Below, one piece after another: positions 25,927-34,903 of a DNA stretch of 64,000 nt (position 1 is its first letter; the number at the start of each line of letters is the position of its first letter). Below the pieces are notes generated by a model. The model did no database searches. It was given only the letters and a program-made list of their open reading frames with translations, and had not been told where the DNA came from. Made by a program: the position numbers and the translations under genes. The DNA comes from Calditrichia bacterium (lineage in GTDB: Bacteria > Calditrichota > Calditrichia > Calditrichales > Calditrichaceae), in the NCBI GenBank assembly GCA_026983775.1, contig JALSTK010000006.1, forward strand, positions 1 through 64,000. Direction: 5' to 3'.

Positions 25927-25995
25927 TGAATGCCGAAATTAGTGGGCCTAAAAAAGCTTACCGGATAGGAATGTATAACCACTCCCAGGGATTTT

Positions 25996-26754
25996 ATGAG
26001 TTATTTACAGGTTGAAATCACGGATCAAATTGCCACAGTGACGCTGAACCGTCCCGAAAAACACAATGCATTTCATTTACCCTTTTTGGATGAGATTCAG
26101 GATACAATGGCCGGGCTGGCTGAGAATACGGCAGTGCGGTTGGTTATTTTAACCGGGGCAGGGGAAAAATCTTTTTCATCCGGAGTGGACCTGAATGCCC
26201 TGGTGCATTTTAAATCTATCGCAGAGGCCCGGACATTTGCACTCTCTCTGGAAAAGGCCAACACGGCTCTCTTGCGTTTCCCAAAGCCGGTCATTGCTGC
26301 CATCAACGGTTATGCTTTTGGCGGAGGTTATGGTCTGGCCTCTTCCACAGATGTGCGTCTGCTGGCCCGGGGAGCCAAAATAGGATTTCCGGCGGTTCGT
26401 TTAGGTGCGATTCTTCCCATTGGCTGCACCTTGCGATTAAATGTGCTGATCGGTGCGGGGCGAAGCCGTGAGCTTTTGCTGAGCGGCCGGGTGATTGATG
26501 ATCGGGAGGCACTCCATATCGGGCTGGTGAATGAGATTGTTCCCTGGGAAAATCTGCTCTCCCGTTCCCGAGAAATTGCAGATGAAATTTTGAAGGGCTC
26601 GGACCTGGCCCTGGAAATGACCAAAAAAATGACCAATCAGGAATTATTGGTTAAGATCGAACAGTATTCGCTTACCGCGGCAGAAAATTTTGCCTTCCTC
26701 GCTTTTAGCGATGAATGGAAAACCCGTATCCTTAATTTTATTTCAGGAAAATAG
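25996..26754 (+). CDS. Crotonase-superfamily protein lacking both hydratase glutamates
   Basis: At 252 residues this is a full-length enoyl-CoA hydratase/isomerase fold, with the N-terminal TLNRPEKHNA motif and the oxyanion-hole segment GEKSFSSGVDL plus YAFGGGYGL. However, the positions of the two catalytic glutamates of rat crotonase (E144 and E164) are Gly113 (GGGYGL) and Ala133 (FPAVRLG), with the same 20-residue spacing. It is therefore unlikely to be a classical hydratase. Other crotonases (isomerases, thioesterases, decarboxylases) use different residues, so an acyl-CoA-linked activity remains possible. It is followed after 8 nt by a phosphoesterase gene. Confidence 0.85.
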   Translation: MSYLQVEITDQIATVTLNRPEKHNAFHLPFLDEIQDTMAGLAENTAVRLVILTGAGEKSFSSGVDLNALVHFKSIAEARTFALSLEKANTALLRFPKPVIAAINGYAFGGGYGLASSTDVRLLARGAKIGFPAVRLGAILPIGCTLRLNVLIGAGRSRELLLSGRVIDDREALHIGLVNEIVPWENLLSRSREIADEILKGSDLALEMTKKMTNQELLVKIEQYSLTAAENFAFLAFSDEWKTRILNFISGK

Positions 26755-26762
26755 CACTTATA

Positions 26763-27656
26763 ATGCGTATTTTCGCTCTTTCCGATATTCATATCGATTT
26801 CGAAGAAAATCGTGCCTGGATCGACACCCTGTTTACAAAGGATTATCACCGGGATGCTTTGATATTGGCAGGCGATATTTGTCACGATACGATTCTTTTA
26901 AAAGAAACGCTTCTGCAATTTAAGGAGCGGTTTAAGTATCTGTTTTTCGTTCCCGGTAATCATGATTTATGGATTCGGGACCAGCGTTTTCCGGATTCGG
27001 TTCGGAAGTTCGAAGACATCAAAAGGTTTTGTCAACAGCAGAAGATCCAAATCCAACCTGTGCTGCTGGGCGAAAATACCGATCCGGCTCCGGTTTGGGT
27101 CGTACCTCTTGTATCATGGTATTCCCTTCCGGAGGAGGGGCCGGATTCATTATTCCTGCCGAAGCCGGGGGAAGATGAGAATAATCGTTTATGGAGCGAC
27201 AATTATTTCATTCGCTGGCCCCAAACTAAGGGTTTATTTCACCCGGCTCAATTTTTTTTACGACTCAATAAAAACGAGAAACCAGTTCTAAGCGAATTTC
27301 CGGTCATTACCTTCAGTCACTTCCTTCCGAGAAAGGAAATGATGTTCGGTGAATCTCTTAAACCGGATGCGGAAAAGATTAAAAAATTTGATCGTAATCC
27401 GCGCTTTAATTTCAGCCGGGTTGCCGGGTCTTCTCTGATCGAAGAAGAAATTCGACGCCTGGGCTCCGTTCTTCATGTTTATGGGCACCAGCATATTAAT
27501 CGCGATCGGGTGCTTAGCGGTGTCCGCTATGTGGCTCATTGTTTGGGCTATCCCCATGAGCGGTCACGGGGTATGCCGGGCAAAATCGATCGGGAATTGA
27601 AATGGATCTGGGATACGCAGAGTGGAATGGTCGGTGGAACTCAATTCCCGGGCTAA
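26763..27656 (+). CDS. Cytoplasmic calcineurin-like metallophosphoesterase
   Basis: The 297-residue protein carries the metallophosphoesterase motifs in order: SDIHID (Asp8, His10), LAGDI, PGNHDLW, a central FSHFLP with a His, and YGHQHINRD near the end. It has no signal peptide or TM helix. The family hydrolyses phosphomono- or diesters with a dinuclear metal centre; the substrate is not predictable here. It lies in a run of closely spaced + strand genes (crotonase, this, a 4-TM protein, a HAD phosphatase), suggesting one operon. Confidence 0.87.
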   Translation: MRIFALSDIHIDFEENRAWIDTLFTKDYHRDALILAGDICHDTILLKETLLQFKERFKYLFFVPGNHDLWIRDQRFPDSVRKFEDIKRFCQQQKIQIQPVLLGENTDPAPVWVVPLVSWYSLPEEGPDSLFLPKPGEDENNRLWSDNYFIRWPQTKGLFHPAQFFLRLNKNEKPVLSEFPVITFSHFLPRKEMMFGESLKPDAEKIKKFDRNPRFNFSRVAGSSLIEEEIRRLGSVLHVYGHQHINRDRVLSGVRYVAHCLGYPHERSRGMPGKIDRELKWIWDTQSGMVGGTQFPG

Positions 27657-27657
27657 A

Positions 27658-28185
27658 ATGGATATCTTTTCCAGAGACATGCGCATGAAACCAAAGCATT
27701 CGATCCTTTTTATAGTAGTATTCGCCATACTGAGTGGGGCAATTTTTGCATTCATGATCATGAGAATCGGTCCGCAGTTAGAACACGTATACGGTTTCGG
27801 CATGGTTGAACTGCAAAGTGCGGGAAGTAGTACAAATCTACAGCGAATGCTTGCAGTTATCCGGGCCAGGGGAAGCCATGCCTTTATTTCCGGTCTGTGG
27901 GTTGATAATTTTTACGCGCTTTGTTACACCCTGTTTTTCTGGCTTAGTCTGAGCGCCTGTAACGAGGGACGGCTTATCGGGTGGAGCATCCTTTCCCTTA
28001 TCCCCGGAGGGTTGGACCTGGGCGAAAATTTTCTTGAAATGTATTTTATTCATAAGGGATTGAGTGATTTGGACGGTTGGACGTATTTGCATAATTTAGT
28101 GGTGATTCTGAAATGGGATACTGCATTTATCCTGATCCTTTTTCTTCTCGGGTGCCTGTTTTATAAGATGAGAATTTTACGTTGA
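27658..28185 (+). CDS. Four-TM membrane protein of unknown function
   Basis: About 175 residues with four hydrophobic segments: one at the N-terminus (SILFIVVFAILSGAIFAF), a second around NFYALCYTLFFWLSL, a third in WSILSLIPGG and one at the C-terminus (FILILFLLGCLFY). I do not recognise the family. The chosen ATG at 27658 follows the upstream TAA by one base, which suits translational coupling. An in-frame GTG at 27622 and an ATG at 27679, the latter with AGAGAC ahead, are alternatives. The stop overlaps the next gene's TTG start. Confidence 0.65.
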   Translation: MDIFSRDMRMKPKHSILFIVVFAILSGAIFAFMIMRIGPQLEHVYGFGMVELQSAGSSTNLQRMLAVIRARGSHAFISGLWVDNFYALCYTLFFWLSLSACNEGRLIGWSILSLIPGGLDLGENFLEMYFIHKGLSDLDGWTYLHNLVVILKWDTAFILILFLLGCLFYKMRILR

Positions 28186-28874
28186 ATAAAAAGCTGCTTT
28201 TATTTGATATAGACGGTACCCTGCTTTCGGCACAAGGTGTACCCAAAAAGGTGTTTATGCAGATCCTTCACCGCCGTTTTCCCGAGTATGCGCATGGCAG
28301 CAGCCTTAATTTCTCCGGGATGACCGATCCGCAGATTGCTATGAATATTCTCAAAATGAATCACTCTCAGCATAGCGACAATAGGCAATTGATTCAGGAT
28401 TTGCTAAATGATTTTCTGGATGAACTATCGCTTCATATAACATCCCGGAATCCGCCCCGGATTTATCCGGGGGTGATCGAGCTTCTGGAGACCTGTCGTT
28501 ACCGTCGCGGATGTTTTCTGGGGCTGGTCACCGGGAATATGCAACGTGGGGCTTATATTAAACTGAGTGCCTGTGGTTTGCAAAACTACTTCCCGGTAGG
28601 CGCTTTTGGCAGCGATTCCCCCGATCGTAATCAATTACCACCGATTGCCACTCAACGGGCGGAAGCATTTTACGGGCGGCAATTTAAAAAAGAAGATATC
28701 TGGATTATAGGTGACAGTATTTATGATGTGCGTTGTGCCAGGGTTAATAATCTGCATTGCCTGGCGGTCTGTACCGGACTAACGGAGGCCGCTATCTTGA
28801 AAGCAGAGCATCCCGATGCTATAGTATCGGATTTTCGTGATACACAGAAGATCATGGAAATCCTCTGTTCATAA
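28182..28874 (+). CDS. HAD-superfamily hydrolase, phosphoglycolate-phosphatase-like
   Basis: The 230-residue product has the HAD motifs: FDIDGTLL (nucleophile Asp9, Asp11), a cap domain, VTGNM (motif II Thr), a conserved Lys-containing stretch and IGDSIYDVRCA (motif IV). This is the subclass-I cap arrangement of Gph-like phosphatases, acting on small phosphorylated metabolites. The start is a TTG at 28182 that overlaps the upstream TGA (TTGA), since no ATG fits the N-terminus of the fold. Translational coupling to the 4-TM gene is likely. Confidence 0.83.
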   Translation: MNKKLLLFDIDGTLLSAQGVPKKVFMQILHRRFPEYAHGSSLNFSGMTDPQIAMNILKMNHSQHSDNRQLIQDLLNDFLDELSLHITSRNPPRIYPGVIELLETCRYRRGCFLGLVTGNMQRGAYIKLSACGLQNYFPVGAFGSDSPDRNQLPPIATQRAEAFYGRQFKKEDIWIIGDSIYDVRCARVNNLHCLAVCTGLTEAAILKAEHPDAIVSDFRDTQKIMEILCS

Positions 28875-29016
28875 GCTCACTTATAACCCTTCATCATCTT
28901 TAATTTTCCATTTGTCGCGGATTTTCGCCATTGGTCGTTAAATGCTTTGATTTTTTTTCTGTTTGGTTATCTTTTCTCCGTATTCATATGCAACTCATTA
29001 ATCGTAAAGGAGAAAA

Positions 29017-30132
29017 ATGATGCGTCTAACAATTTTTGGTCTTATTTTACTTTTAACATCTCAGCTTTTGGCCTTCAAATCCGGCACAAGTTACAAGAGC
29101 GGCCGATCATTCACGGTAAGTGAACAAGATACTCTGCAGAGAGACCTCTATTTCGGTGGCGCTGATCTAAATGTGGATGGTATCGTTAAAGGAGATGTTA
29201 TTGCCGGAGCCCGGGAAGTTTATGTTCGGGGAGAAATAGGAGATGATTTATATGCTTTTTGCGAGAGTGTCTATTTAGAGGGTAAGGTTAAGGATTCTTT
29301 TGTAGGTTTTGGCAAAGAAATAACGATTCGCGGAGTTGTTGACGGAGATGTGATCGCCTATGCCGGGACTGTCCGTTTAAACGATGGTGCCCGGATCAAT
29401 GGCAACTTATATGTGGGCTGCGGAAAATTAATTATCAATAATGCGCTAATTAAAGGAACCATTAAAGGAGGGGCAGGAAGGGCTTTTTTAAATAACAAGG
29501 TGGAGCAGCCAATCCGCTTAAATGTCGGATCGATCCGCTTCGGAGACCGTTTTAAAAGTGATCAGGTCGTAGCAATTACCTTGCATAAAAAGCCGCAGCA
29601 AGCTCTGGAAAATGCGCCTGTAAACCTGAAAATTACGATTAAGCCTCAAACCTATTTTTATGAACGGGCCCTATTTTACTGGTTATTACTATCAGCGGTC
29701 ATAATCGGCATTTTATGCATGATTCTCTGTCCGAAACTTTATGATAATCTGGCCGGATTCGGTCGGCAAAAACCATGGACAAATCTGGGTATGGGCGTGA
29801 TCCTGGTGATCGGTATGCCTGTTGTAACCGTGATCGCCATTATTGTTCTGCCGCTGGCTTTTATTTTAGGAGCCGTATATCTTATTTTATTATATCTAAG
29901 TAAAATTTTTGCTGCTTATATCATTGGAGAGTGGCTTAATCGAACCCTGTTTCCGGAGAAACGGATCAATAGATATGTACTCTTTAGTGTAACGATACTT
30001 GTACTGATCCTTCTTTTTGAAATTCCGGTGATAGGATTTTTAATTAGACTCTTGACAATTATCTTCGGCAGTGGCACATTTTTATATTATCTGTTGCAAA
30101 AGAGAAACAACGGGAAACCGGCTCTTGTATAA
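29017..30132 (+). CDS. Exported bactofilin-like beta-helix protein with C-terminal membrane domain
   Basis: The 371-residue protein begins with a signal peptide (to about residue 20). It continues with short hydrophobic repeats typical of a bactofilin/polymer-forming right-handed beta-helix (GIVKGDVIAG, GEIGDDLYAF, GVVDGDVIAYAG, about residues 45-160). The last ~150 residues form about four TM helices. Classical bactofilins are cytoplasmic and lack TMs, so this is the exported membrane variant sometimes called a polymer-forming cytoskeletal or DUF8173-type protein. AAAGGAG precedes tandem ATGs at 29017 and 29020. Its end overlaps the downstream sensor kinase gene, suggesting a shared function in envelope-stress sensing (inference). 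Confidence 0.78.
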   Translation: MMRLTIFGLILLLTSQLLAFKSGTSYKSGRSFTVSEQDTLQRDLYFGGADLNVDGIVKGDVIAGAREVYVRGEIGDDLYAFCESVYLEGKVKDSFVGFGKEITIRGVVDGDVIAYAGTVRLNDGARINGNLYVGCGKLIINNALIKGTIKGGAGRAFLNNKVEQPIRLNVGSIRFGDRFKSDQVVAITLHKKPQQALENAPVNLKITIKPQTYFYERALFYWLLLSAVIIGILCMILCPKLYDNLAGFGRQKPWTNLGMGVILVIGMPVVTVIAIIVLPLAFILGAVYLILLYLSKIFAAYIIGEWLNRTLFPEKRINRYVLFSVTILVLILLFEIPVIGFLIRLLTIIFGSGTFLYYLLQKRNNGKPALV

Positions 30133-31231
30133 AAAATATCTCACATACGGAATCCTCGTAATTCTTTTATGGGGATTCTTTTTTCTTCTTTTTCGTAGCT
30201 CTTTCACCTCCTTAGGCGGTCAGTTCCTCTGGTCTTTAGCCTATGCCTCGTTTATTTCTCTGGCCGTCTTTTCGGTGAATCAGTTGTTTATCTCCAAGCT
30301 TCTCGCATACAGAATGAGTGTTCAGATTTTTTTAAAAGCAATATTATATGTGATTGCGATTTTAATTGCCTTCCTAACCGTCTTTAGTCTGCGTACTTTT
30401 TTAACGGTTTCCATGCAATCCACAGCAGACAGCGTTCTTCCCAATCTATTCGGCGGCATTGCCGCCCTGCTTTCAGCACCTATCCGCGGAATGCAGATTC
30501 AACAGATTATTCCCATGCCGGTAATTTCGATTTTGGTCTCGCTTTTTATTTTAATTTTACTGATCGCCATATTTAGTATTGTAATCAGTCTGGTCGATAC
30601 CCAGTGGCGACAGATTCAGTTTCAAAAAAAGATGCAGGAGGCGCGTTTAAAAATTCTGGAAATGCAAATGCAGCCCCATTTTTTATTTAATACGCTGAAT
30701 ATGATCGTTTCCGTTCTTGCTAACGATGCACCAAAAGCCGAGCAGTTACTGGTACAATTATCCGATTTTTTACGTTTTAATTTTACACTGGCGGATCGTC
30801 AGGAAATAACTCTCAAAGAGGAACTGGAATTTATTTCGAATTATTTAACATTAATAAAAGCCCGTTTCGGTGAAAAAGTAATTTGGAAAATAGAAGCGGA
30901 TGCGCAGTGTTCGGAATACAAAATACCCACGATGCTTTTTCAACCCGTACTGGAAAATGTATTTAAACATGGCTGGAGTGAAGATCACCTTCAGTTGAAG
31001 ATAATTATTCGATGCAAAGTAACCGATCACAAGATCTTGCTTGAGATCAATGATAACGGCAACGGTTTTGATCCCAAGCGGTTGCAAGGGTTTCCCAAAG
31101 AAGGACATTCCCTTCAGAATTTGCAAAACCGTCTGCAATTACGCTACGGTTCCAATAATTTGTTACAAATCAATTCCGAACCGGGGCAGGGAACACGTGT
31201 GTTGATTGAAATTCCGGAGAAAAAACTATGA
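30125..31231 (+). CDS. LytS/YehU-type sensor histidine kinase
   Basis: About 368 residues. Four N-terminal TM segments lead to a His_kinase domain with the typical QMQPHFLFNTLN motif (phosphoacceptor His185 by this start) and a C-terminal HATPase with NDNGNGFDP. The frame can be extended to a start at 30071 inside the bactofilin-like gene. I prefer the TTG at 30125, which begins just before the first TM segment and overlaps the upstream stop by only 8 nt. The stop overlaps the response regulator ATG by 4 nt, so the pair is translationally coupled. Confidence 0.87.
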   Translation: MYKKYLTYGILVILLWGFFFLLFRSSFTSLGGQFLWSLAYASFISLAVFSVNQLFISKLLAYRMSVQIFLKAILYVIAILIAFLTVFSLRTFLTVSMQSTADSVLPNLFGGIAALLSAPIRGMQIQQIIPMPVISILVSLFILILLIAIFSIVISLVDTQWRQIQFQKKMQEARLKILEMQMQPHFLFNTLNMIVSVLANDAPKAEQLLVQLSDFLRFNFTLADRQEITLKEELEFISNYLTLIKARFGEKVIWKIEADAQCSEYKIPTMLFQPVLENVFKHGWSEDHLQLKIIIRCKVTDHKILLEINDNGNGFDPKRLQGFPKEGHSLQNLQNRLQLRYGSNNLLQINSEPGQGTRVLIEIPEKKL

Positions 31232-31980
31232 TTACAACGATGATCATCGAAGATGAACAAGCGGCTCGTGAGCGGATGATGTCGCTCATCGCAGAGTGTC
31301 CGGATTTGACACTGCTCGGTATATGTGAAAACGGTAAAGAGGCGATTCAAAAAATAGATGCTTTGAAACCACAGTTAATTTTCTTAGATATTCAGCTTCC
31401 TGATATGAACGGGCTGGATGTGTTGAGAATGATTACACACCAGCCCAAGGTCATCTTTACCACGGCTTTCGATCAATATGCAGTACAGGCTTTTGATCAC
31501 AATGCCCTGGATTTTTTATTAAAACCCTTTAGTCGGCAACGTTTTTCTCAGGCCGTACAAAAAATCATTCAAAGTTATGATCAAAACCGGAACATAACCG
31601 GTCAACTCCGCCGGATGATGCAAAACTGGCAGGAACCCCGCCAATTTCTTACCCGAATCCCGGCTAAGGTGGGTGATAAAATATACATTTTAAAAACTTC
31701 GGACATTGTCTATTTTAAAAGCGAAGAAAAAATCGTTACCGTTCATTTACAAAAAGAATATTTTATGGTCAATTACACACTCGAAGAGTTGCAGAATCGT
31801 CTTAATCCGGAAATATTTTTTCGTATACATCGTTCAACCATTGTCAATTTAAACTATGCCTTGTCCATTCAGCCCTTATTTGGCGGCACTTATGTGATGA
31901 AAGTAAAGGATGCTCATCATACGGAACTCAATGTCAGTCGAAGTGCCGGTAAAACCATTCGTCAACGCTTGGGCTGGTAA
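31228..31980 (+). CDS. LytTR-family response regulator
   Basis: The 250-residue protein has a receiver domain at about 1-120 (acidic EDE pocket, phosphoacceptor Asp54 in FLDIQLPD, Thr in FTTAF, Lys in LLKPF) and a C-terminal LytTR DNA-binding domain (about 145-250) with YFKSEEKIVTV and FFRIHRSTIVNL. It is the cognate partner of the kinase immediately upstream (ATGA overlap). LytTR regulators bind paired direct repeats; none was identified in the adjacent spacers. Confidence 0.92.
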   Translation: MITTMIIEDEQAARERMMSLIAECPDLTLLGICENGKEAIQKIDALKPQLIFLDIQLPDMNGLDVLRMITHQPKVIFTTAFDQYAVQAFDHNALDFLLKPFSRQRFSQAVQKIIQSYDQNRNITGQLRRMMQNWQEPRQFLTRIPAKVGDKIYILKTSDIVYFKSEEKIVTVHLQKEYFMVNYTLEELQNRLNPEIFFRIHRSTIVNLNYALSIQPLFGGTYVMKVKDAHHTELNVSRSAGKTIRQRLGW

Positions 31981-32072
31981 ATTTAGATTAAACCGTCCCA
32001 CGGAAAACCCCATAAATATTTGCATAACCCTTTTATTATCTCCACATTGGGTTAAAAAATTACAGGATTCTT

Positions 32073-34406
32073 ATGCTTTATAAGATTATGGCTGGCCTTT
32101 TGATCTGGATGGTGTTGTTCGGCAGACTTTGGGCGGATGGGAGTTGGAAAATTTACGATGATTCCCAGGTTGCGCTTATTCAAATAAGCGTGGATCCCGA
32201 TGATTTACAATGGATGTATGAGGAGGATAACTGGAAAAGCGACTCTTTGCATGTGGCAACTATCCATTTTAGAAATGCTCTGATCGATGAGGTCGTGGAT
32301 TCCGTTGGATTTCGTTTGAGAGGCAATACCTCTCGATCGGCTCAAAAGAAATCGTTTAAAGTTTCCTTTAACGGATTTATTTCCGGAAAAAAATTTCATG
32401 ATGTAGAAAAACTAAACTTAAACGGTGAGCATAACGATCCCTCCGTTATTCGCAGCAAATTGTGCTGGGATTTTTTTAATAAGATGGGGGTTCCGTCGAG
32501 CAGGGCCGCCCATGCCGCCGTTTATATTAATGGTGCGTACTATGGTTTATACATCATGGTGGAGCACATAGACGAGCAATTTTTAAAGACCCGCTTTGCC
32601 GATGCCGGGGGTAATCTTTGGAAATGTCTGTGGCCGGCAGACCTTAATTACCGCGGTGCCGATGCAGAGGATTACTACCCTTTTTACGACGATCAGCGGC
32701 CGTATGAGTTGAAAACCAACAAAAAAGTCTATGATTATAAACCCCTGGCCCACCTGATCGATATTATCAACAATACGCCGGATGATCTTTTTGCCGACTC
32801 TCTTCAGGCTAATCTGGATGTAGCCGGTGTACTGAAATACTTCGCTTTAAATATTTTTAGCGGCAGTTGGGATGATTACTGGTCATTAATGAATAATTAC
32901 TATGTATATTATGAACCGATTACCCGCCGGTTTCACTGGATTCCCTATGATTATGACAACACTTTCGGAGTCGACTGGTTTAATATAGATTGGGCGGAAG
33001 CCGATCCCTATCACTTTCCGAAAGTGAATGACGGCCCTCGTCCTCTCTCGGAAAGAATGATGCAGAACGGAGGATTGCGCAATCTGTATACCCATTTTTT
33101 ATATTTCTATTTGGATCATCTCCTGGATTTATCTCAATGGCAAGGTCGTTTGGATAGTCTGCAGGATCGGATTACATACTGGGCATCTATTGATACTTTT
33201 CGTACTCTGGATTACGGATTTACCATGGCTGATTTTTTTAATTCCTATGACCGGACCGATTATTCCAATCAGCATGTAAAATATTCTATAAAAGAATTTG
33301 CCCTGAAGCGTGCCGCTACGCTTCGCGACCAACTGGACTGGCAACAGGGAAAGCCTGTAATATACGACCTTACCTGGTATCCCCACTACCCCCTGGCAAC
33401 GGATACCATTTATATCGAAGCGGCTGGATTCAGTCATGCCGGCCTGACCGAGGTTACCCTTGATTTGCAGGGCCGGGGCATCCTTCCCATGCAGTATAAG
33501 CCGCTTGCCAACACAACCCATGTGGAATATGCCGATCGCTGGCTTGGGAAGATCCCGCCCCTGGGAGCCAAAGGAGAAGTGCATTTCAGGATTCATGTTT
33601 TGGACAACGATGATCAGGAAACGAGCTATCCGCCCGATAAACCGATTTTCATCCGCGTACCGGGAGAAAGCGACAGTGCTTTGCTTATTAACGAATTTCT
33701 TGCTAAAAATGACAATACGAACCGGGATTCGGCCGGTGAATATGATGACTGGATAGAACTATATAATCCTTCGGACAGCATAATGCCCCTGGCCGGCAAG
33801 TATTTGACCGATTCTCCCGAAAATTTTAGCAAATGGCGTTTTCCGCAGAATGCTCCGTCTGTGGATGAGCATGGCTTTGTACTCATCTGGTGTGATGATG
33901 ATCCGGGTCAGAGTGGCCTGCATACCAATTTCAAACTCTCTGCCGCCGGTGAATTTATTGGTCTTATTGCCGAAGACGGTATCACAGTGATCGATTCGAT
34001 AACCTTTCAAAGGCAGCAGGCGGATGTATCGTTTGGAAGGTATCCGGATGGCAGTGAAAATTGGCTGGCACTGAAGCCGACGCCGGCAGGCAGCAATAGT
34101 CCCACAGCACTCACTGCAGGGGAAGTGGTTCGCTCCTTTGATTTGATCATTTATCCCAATCCTTTTAACAATGAAGCGATCTTGCAATATGAGCTTCCCC
34201 AAAGCGGAAAGGTTACTATTCGTATGTATAATTCGATTGGAAAATCGATATGGACAAAACAATTGTCCCATCAAGGGGGAGGATATCATCAATTAAAATG
34301 GGCAGGAAAAAATAATAACGGCCGGGCGGTTAGCTCCGGTATTTTTTTCTGCCAACTTAAATTCGGGAATCGATCTATCACGAAAAAATTGATTCTTATC
34401 CGATAA
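32073..34406 (+). CDS. Secreted CotH-kinase-like protein with lamin-tail domain and T9SS tail
   Basis: The 777-residue protein has a signal peptide (about 1-21). A CotH-like atypical kinase domain follows (about 35-430), with LRGNTSR, LNLNGEHNDPS and YIMVEHIDEQF, the last being the likely catalytic region. A linker/Ig-like stretch leads to a lamin-tail domain at about 530-670 (LLINEFLAKN, YDDWIELYNPS). The final ~90 residues form a T9SS type A sorting domain (YPNPFNNEA, SSGIFFCQLK, KKLILIR). CotH kinases phosphorylate spore-coat proteins in Bacillus; in FCB bacteria CotH plus LTD proteins are extracellular with unknown substrates. Export to the cell surface is well supported, kinase activity less so. 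Confidence 0.88.
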   Translation: MLYKIMAGLLIWMVLFGRLWADGSWKIYDDSQVALIQISVDPDDLQWMYEEDNWKSDSLHVATIHFRNALIDEVVDSVGFRLRGNTSRSAQKKSFKVSFNGFISGKKFHDVEKLNLNGEHNDPSVIRSKLCWDFFNKMGVPSSRAAHAAVYINGAYYGLYIMVEHIDEQFLKTRFADAGGNLWKCLWPADLNYRGADAEDYYPFYDDQRPYELKTNKKVYDYKPLAHLIDIINNTPDDLFADSLQANLDVAGVLKYFALNIFSGSWDDYWSLMNNYYVYYEPITRRFHWIPYDYDNTFGVDWFNIDWAEADPYHFPKVNDGPRPLSERMMQNGGLRNLYTHFLYFYLDHLLDLSQWQGRLDSLQDRITYWASIDTFRTLDYGFTMADFFNSYDRTDYSNQHVKYSIKEFALKRAATLRDQLDWQQGKPVIYDLTWYPHYPLATDTIYIEAAGFSHAGLTEVTLDLQGRGILPMQYKPLANTTHVEYADRWLGKIPPLGAKGEVHFRIHVLDNDDQETSYPPDKPIFIRVPGESDSALLINEFLAKNDNTNRDSAGEYDDWIELYNPSDSIMPLAGKYLTDSPENFSKWRFPQNAPSVDEHGFVLIWCDDDPGQSGLHTNFKLSAAGEFIGLIAEDGITVIDSITFQRQQADVSFGRYPDGSENWLALKPTPAGSNSPTALTAGEVVRSFDLIIYPNPFNNEAILQYELPQSGKVTIRMYNSIGKSIWTKQLSHQGGGYHQLKWAGKNNNGRAVSSGIFFCQLKFGNRSITKKLILIR

Positions 34407-34435
34407 ATAAATCAAATGATCTAAAGGCAAAAAAG

Positions 34436-34837
34436 ATGAAAGACGATAAAAAAATTATCATTGTGGGCGACCGGGTACTTATTCGCCCGGATGAAGAGCG
34501 CATGCGAACTTCCTTCGGTTTGTACCTTCCCCAGGGGGTGGAATCCAAGGAAAAAGTTCAGGGGGGTATGATAGTTAAAGTAGGCCCCGGTTATCCTCTA
34601 CCCGATCCCAACAGCATGGGAGAAGAGCCGTGGGATAAATCCCGTATGGAGCCCAAGTATCTCCCGCTTCAGGCCGAAGAAGGGGATTATGCTTTATTTT
34701 TACGTAAAGCTGCAATCGAAATTGAATTTGATCATGAGAAATTTATTATTGTGCCGCAGGCTGCGATTCTTCTGCTAATCAGGGATGATATCCTGGAGAG
34801 AATTCAAGACGGCTTAGATGAAGAGTCCGAATCCTGA
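34436..34837 (+). CDS. GroES-like orphan co-chaperonin
   Basis: The 133-residue protein has a GroES beta-barrel signature: VGDRVLIRPDE at the start, GMIVKVGPGYPLPD in the middle and KFIIVPQAAILLLI near the end. It is longer than the ~95 residues of GroES because of an insert rich in Pro, Glu and Trp (around PNSMGEEPWDKSRMEPKY) and an acidic tail. The region aligning with the mobile loop is short (RTSFGLYLP). No groEL lies nearby, so it is a paralogue outside the standard operon. Whether it caps GroEL or acts alone cannot be told. An AAAGG ribosome site precedes the start. Confidence 0.8.
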   Translation: MKDDKKIIIVGDRVLIRPDEERMRTSFGLYLPQGVESKEKVQGGMIVKVGPGYPLPDPNSMGEEPWDKSRMEPKYLPLQAEEGDYALFLRKAAIEIEFDHEKFIIVPQAAILLLIRDDILERIQDGLDEESES

Positions 34838-34903
34838 ACGGAATAAAAATTCCTCTTTATCGTTTCATAGAATAATCAATCGGTTATTCAATTATCAATC
34901 AAT

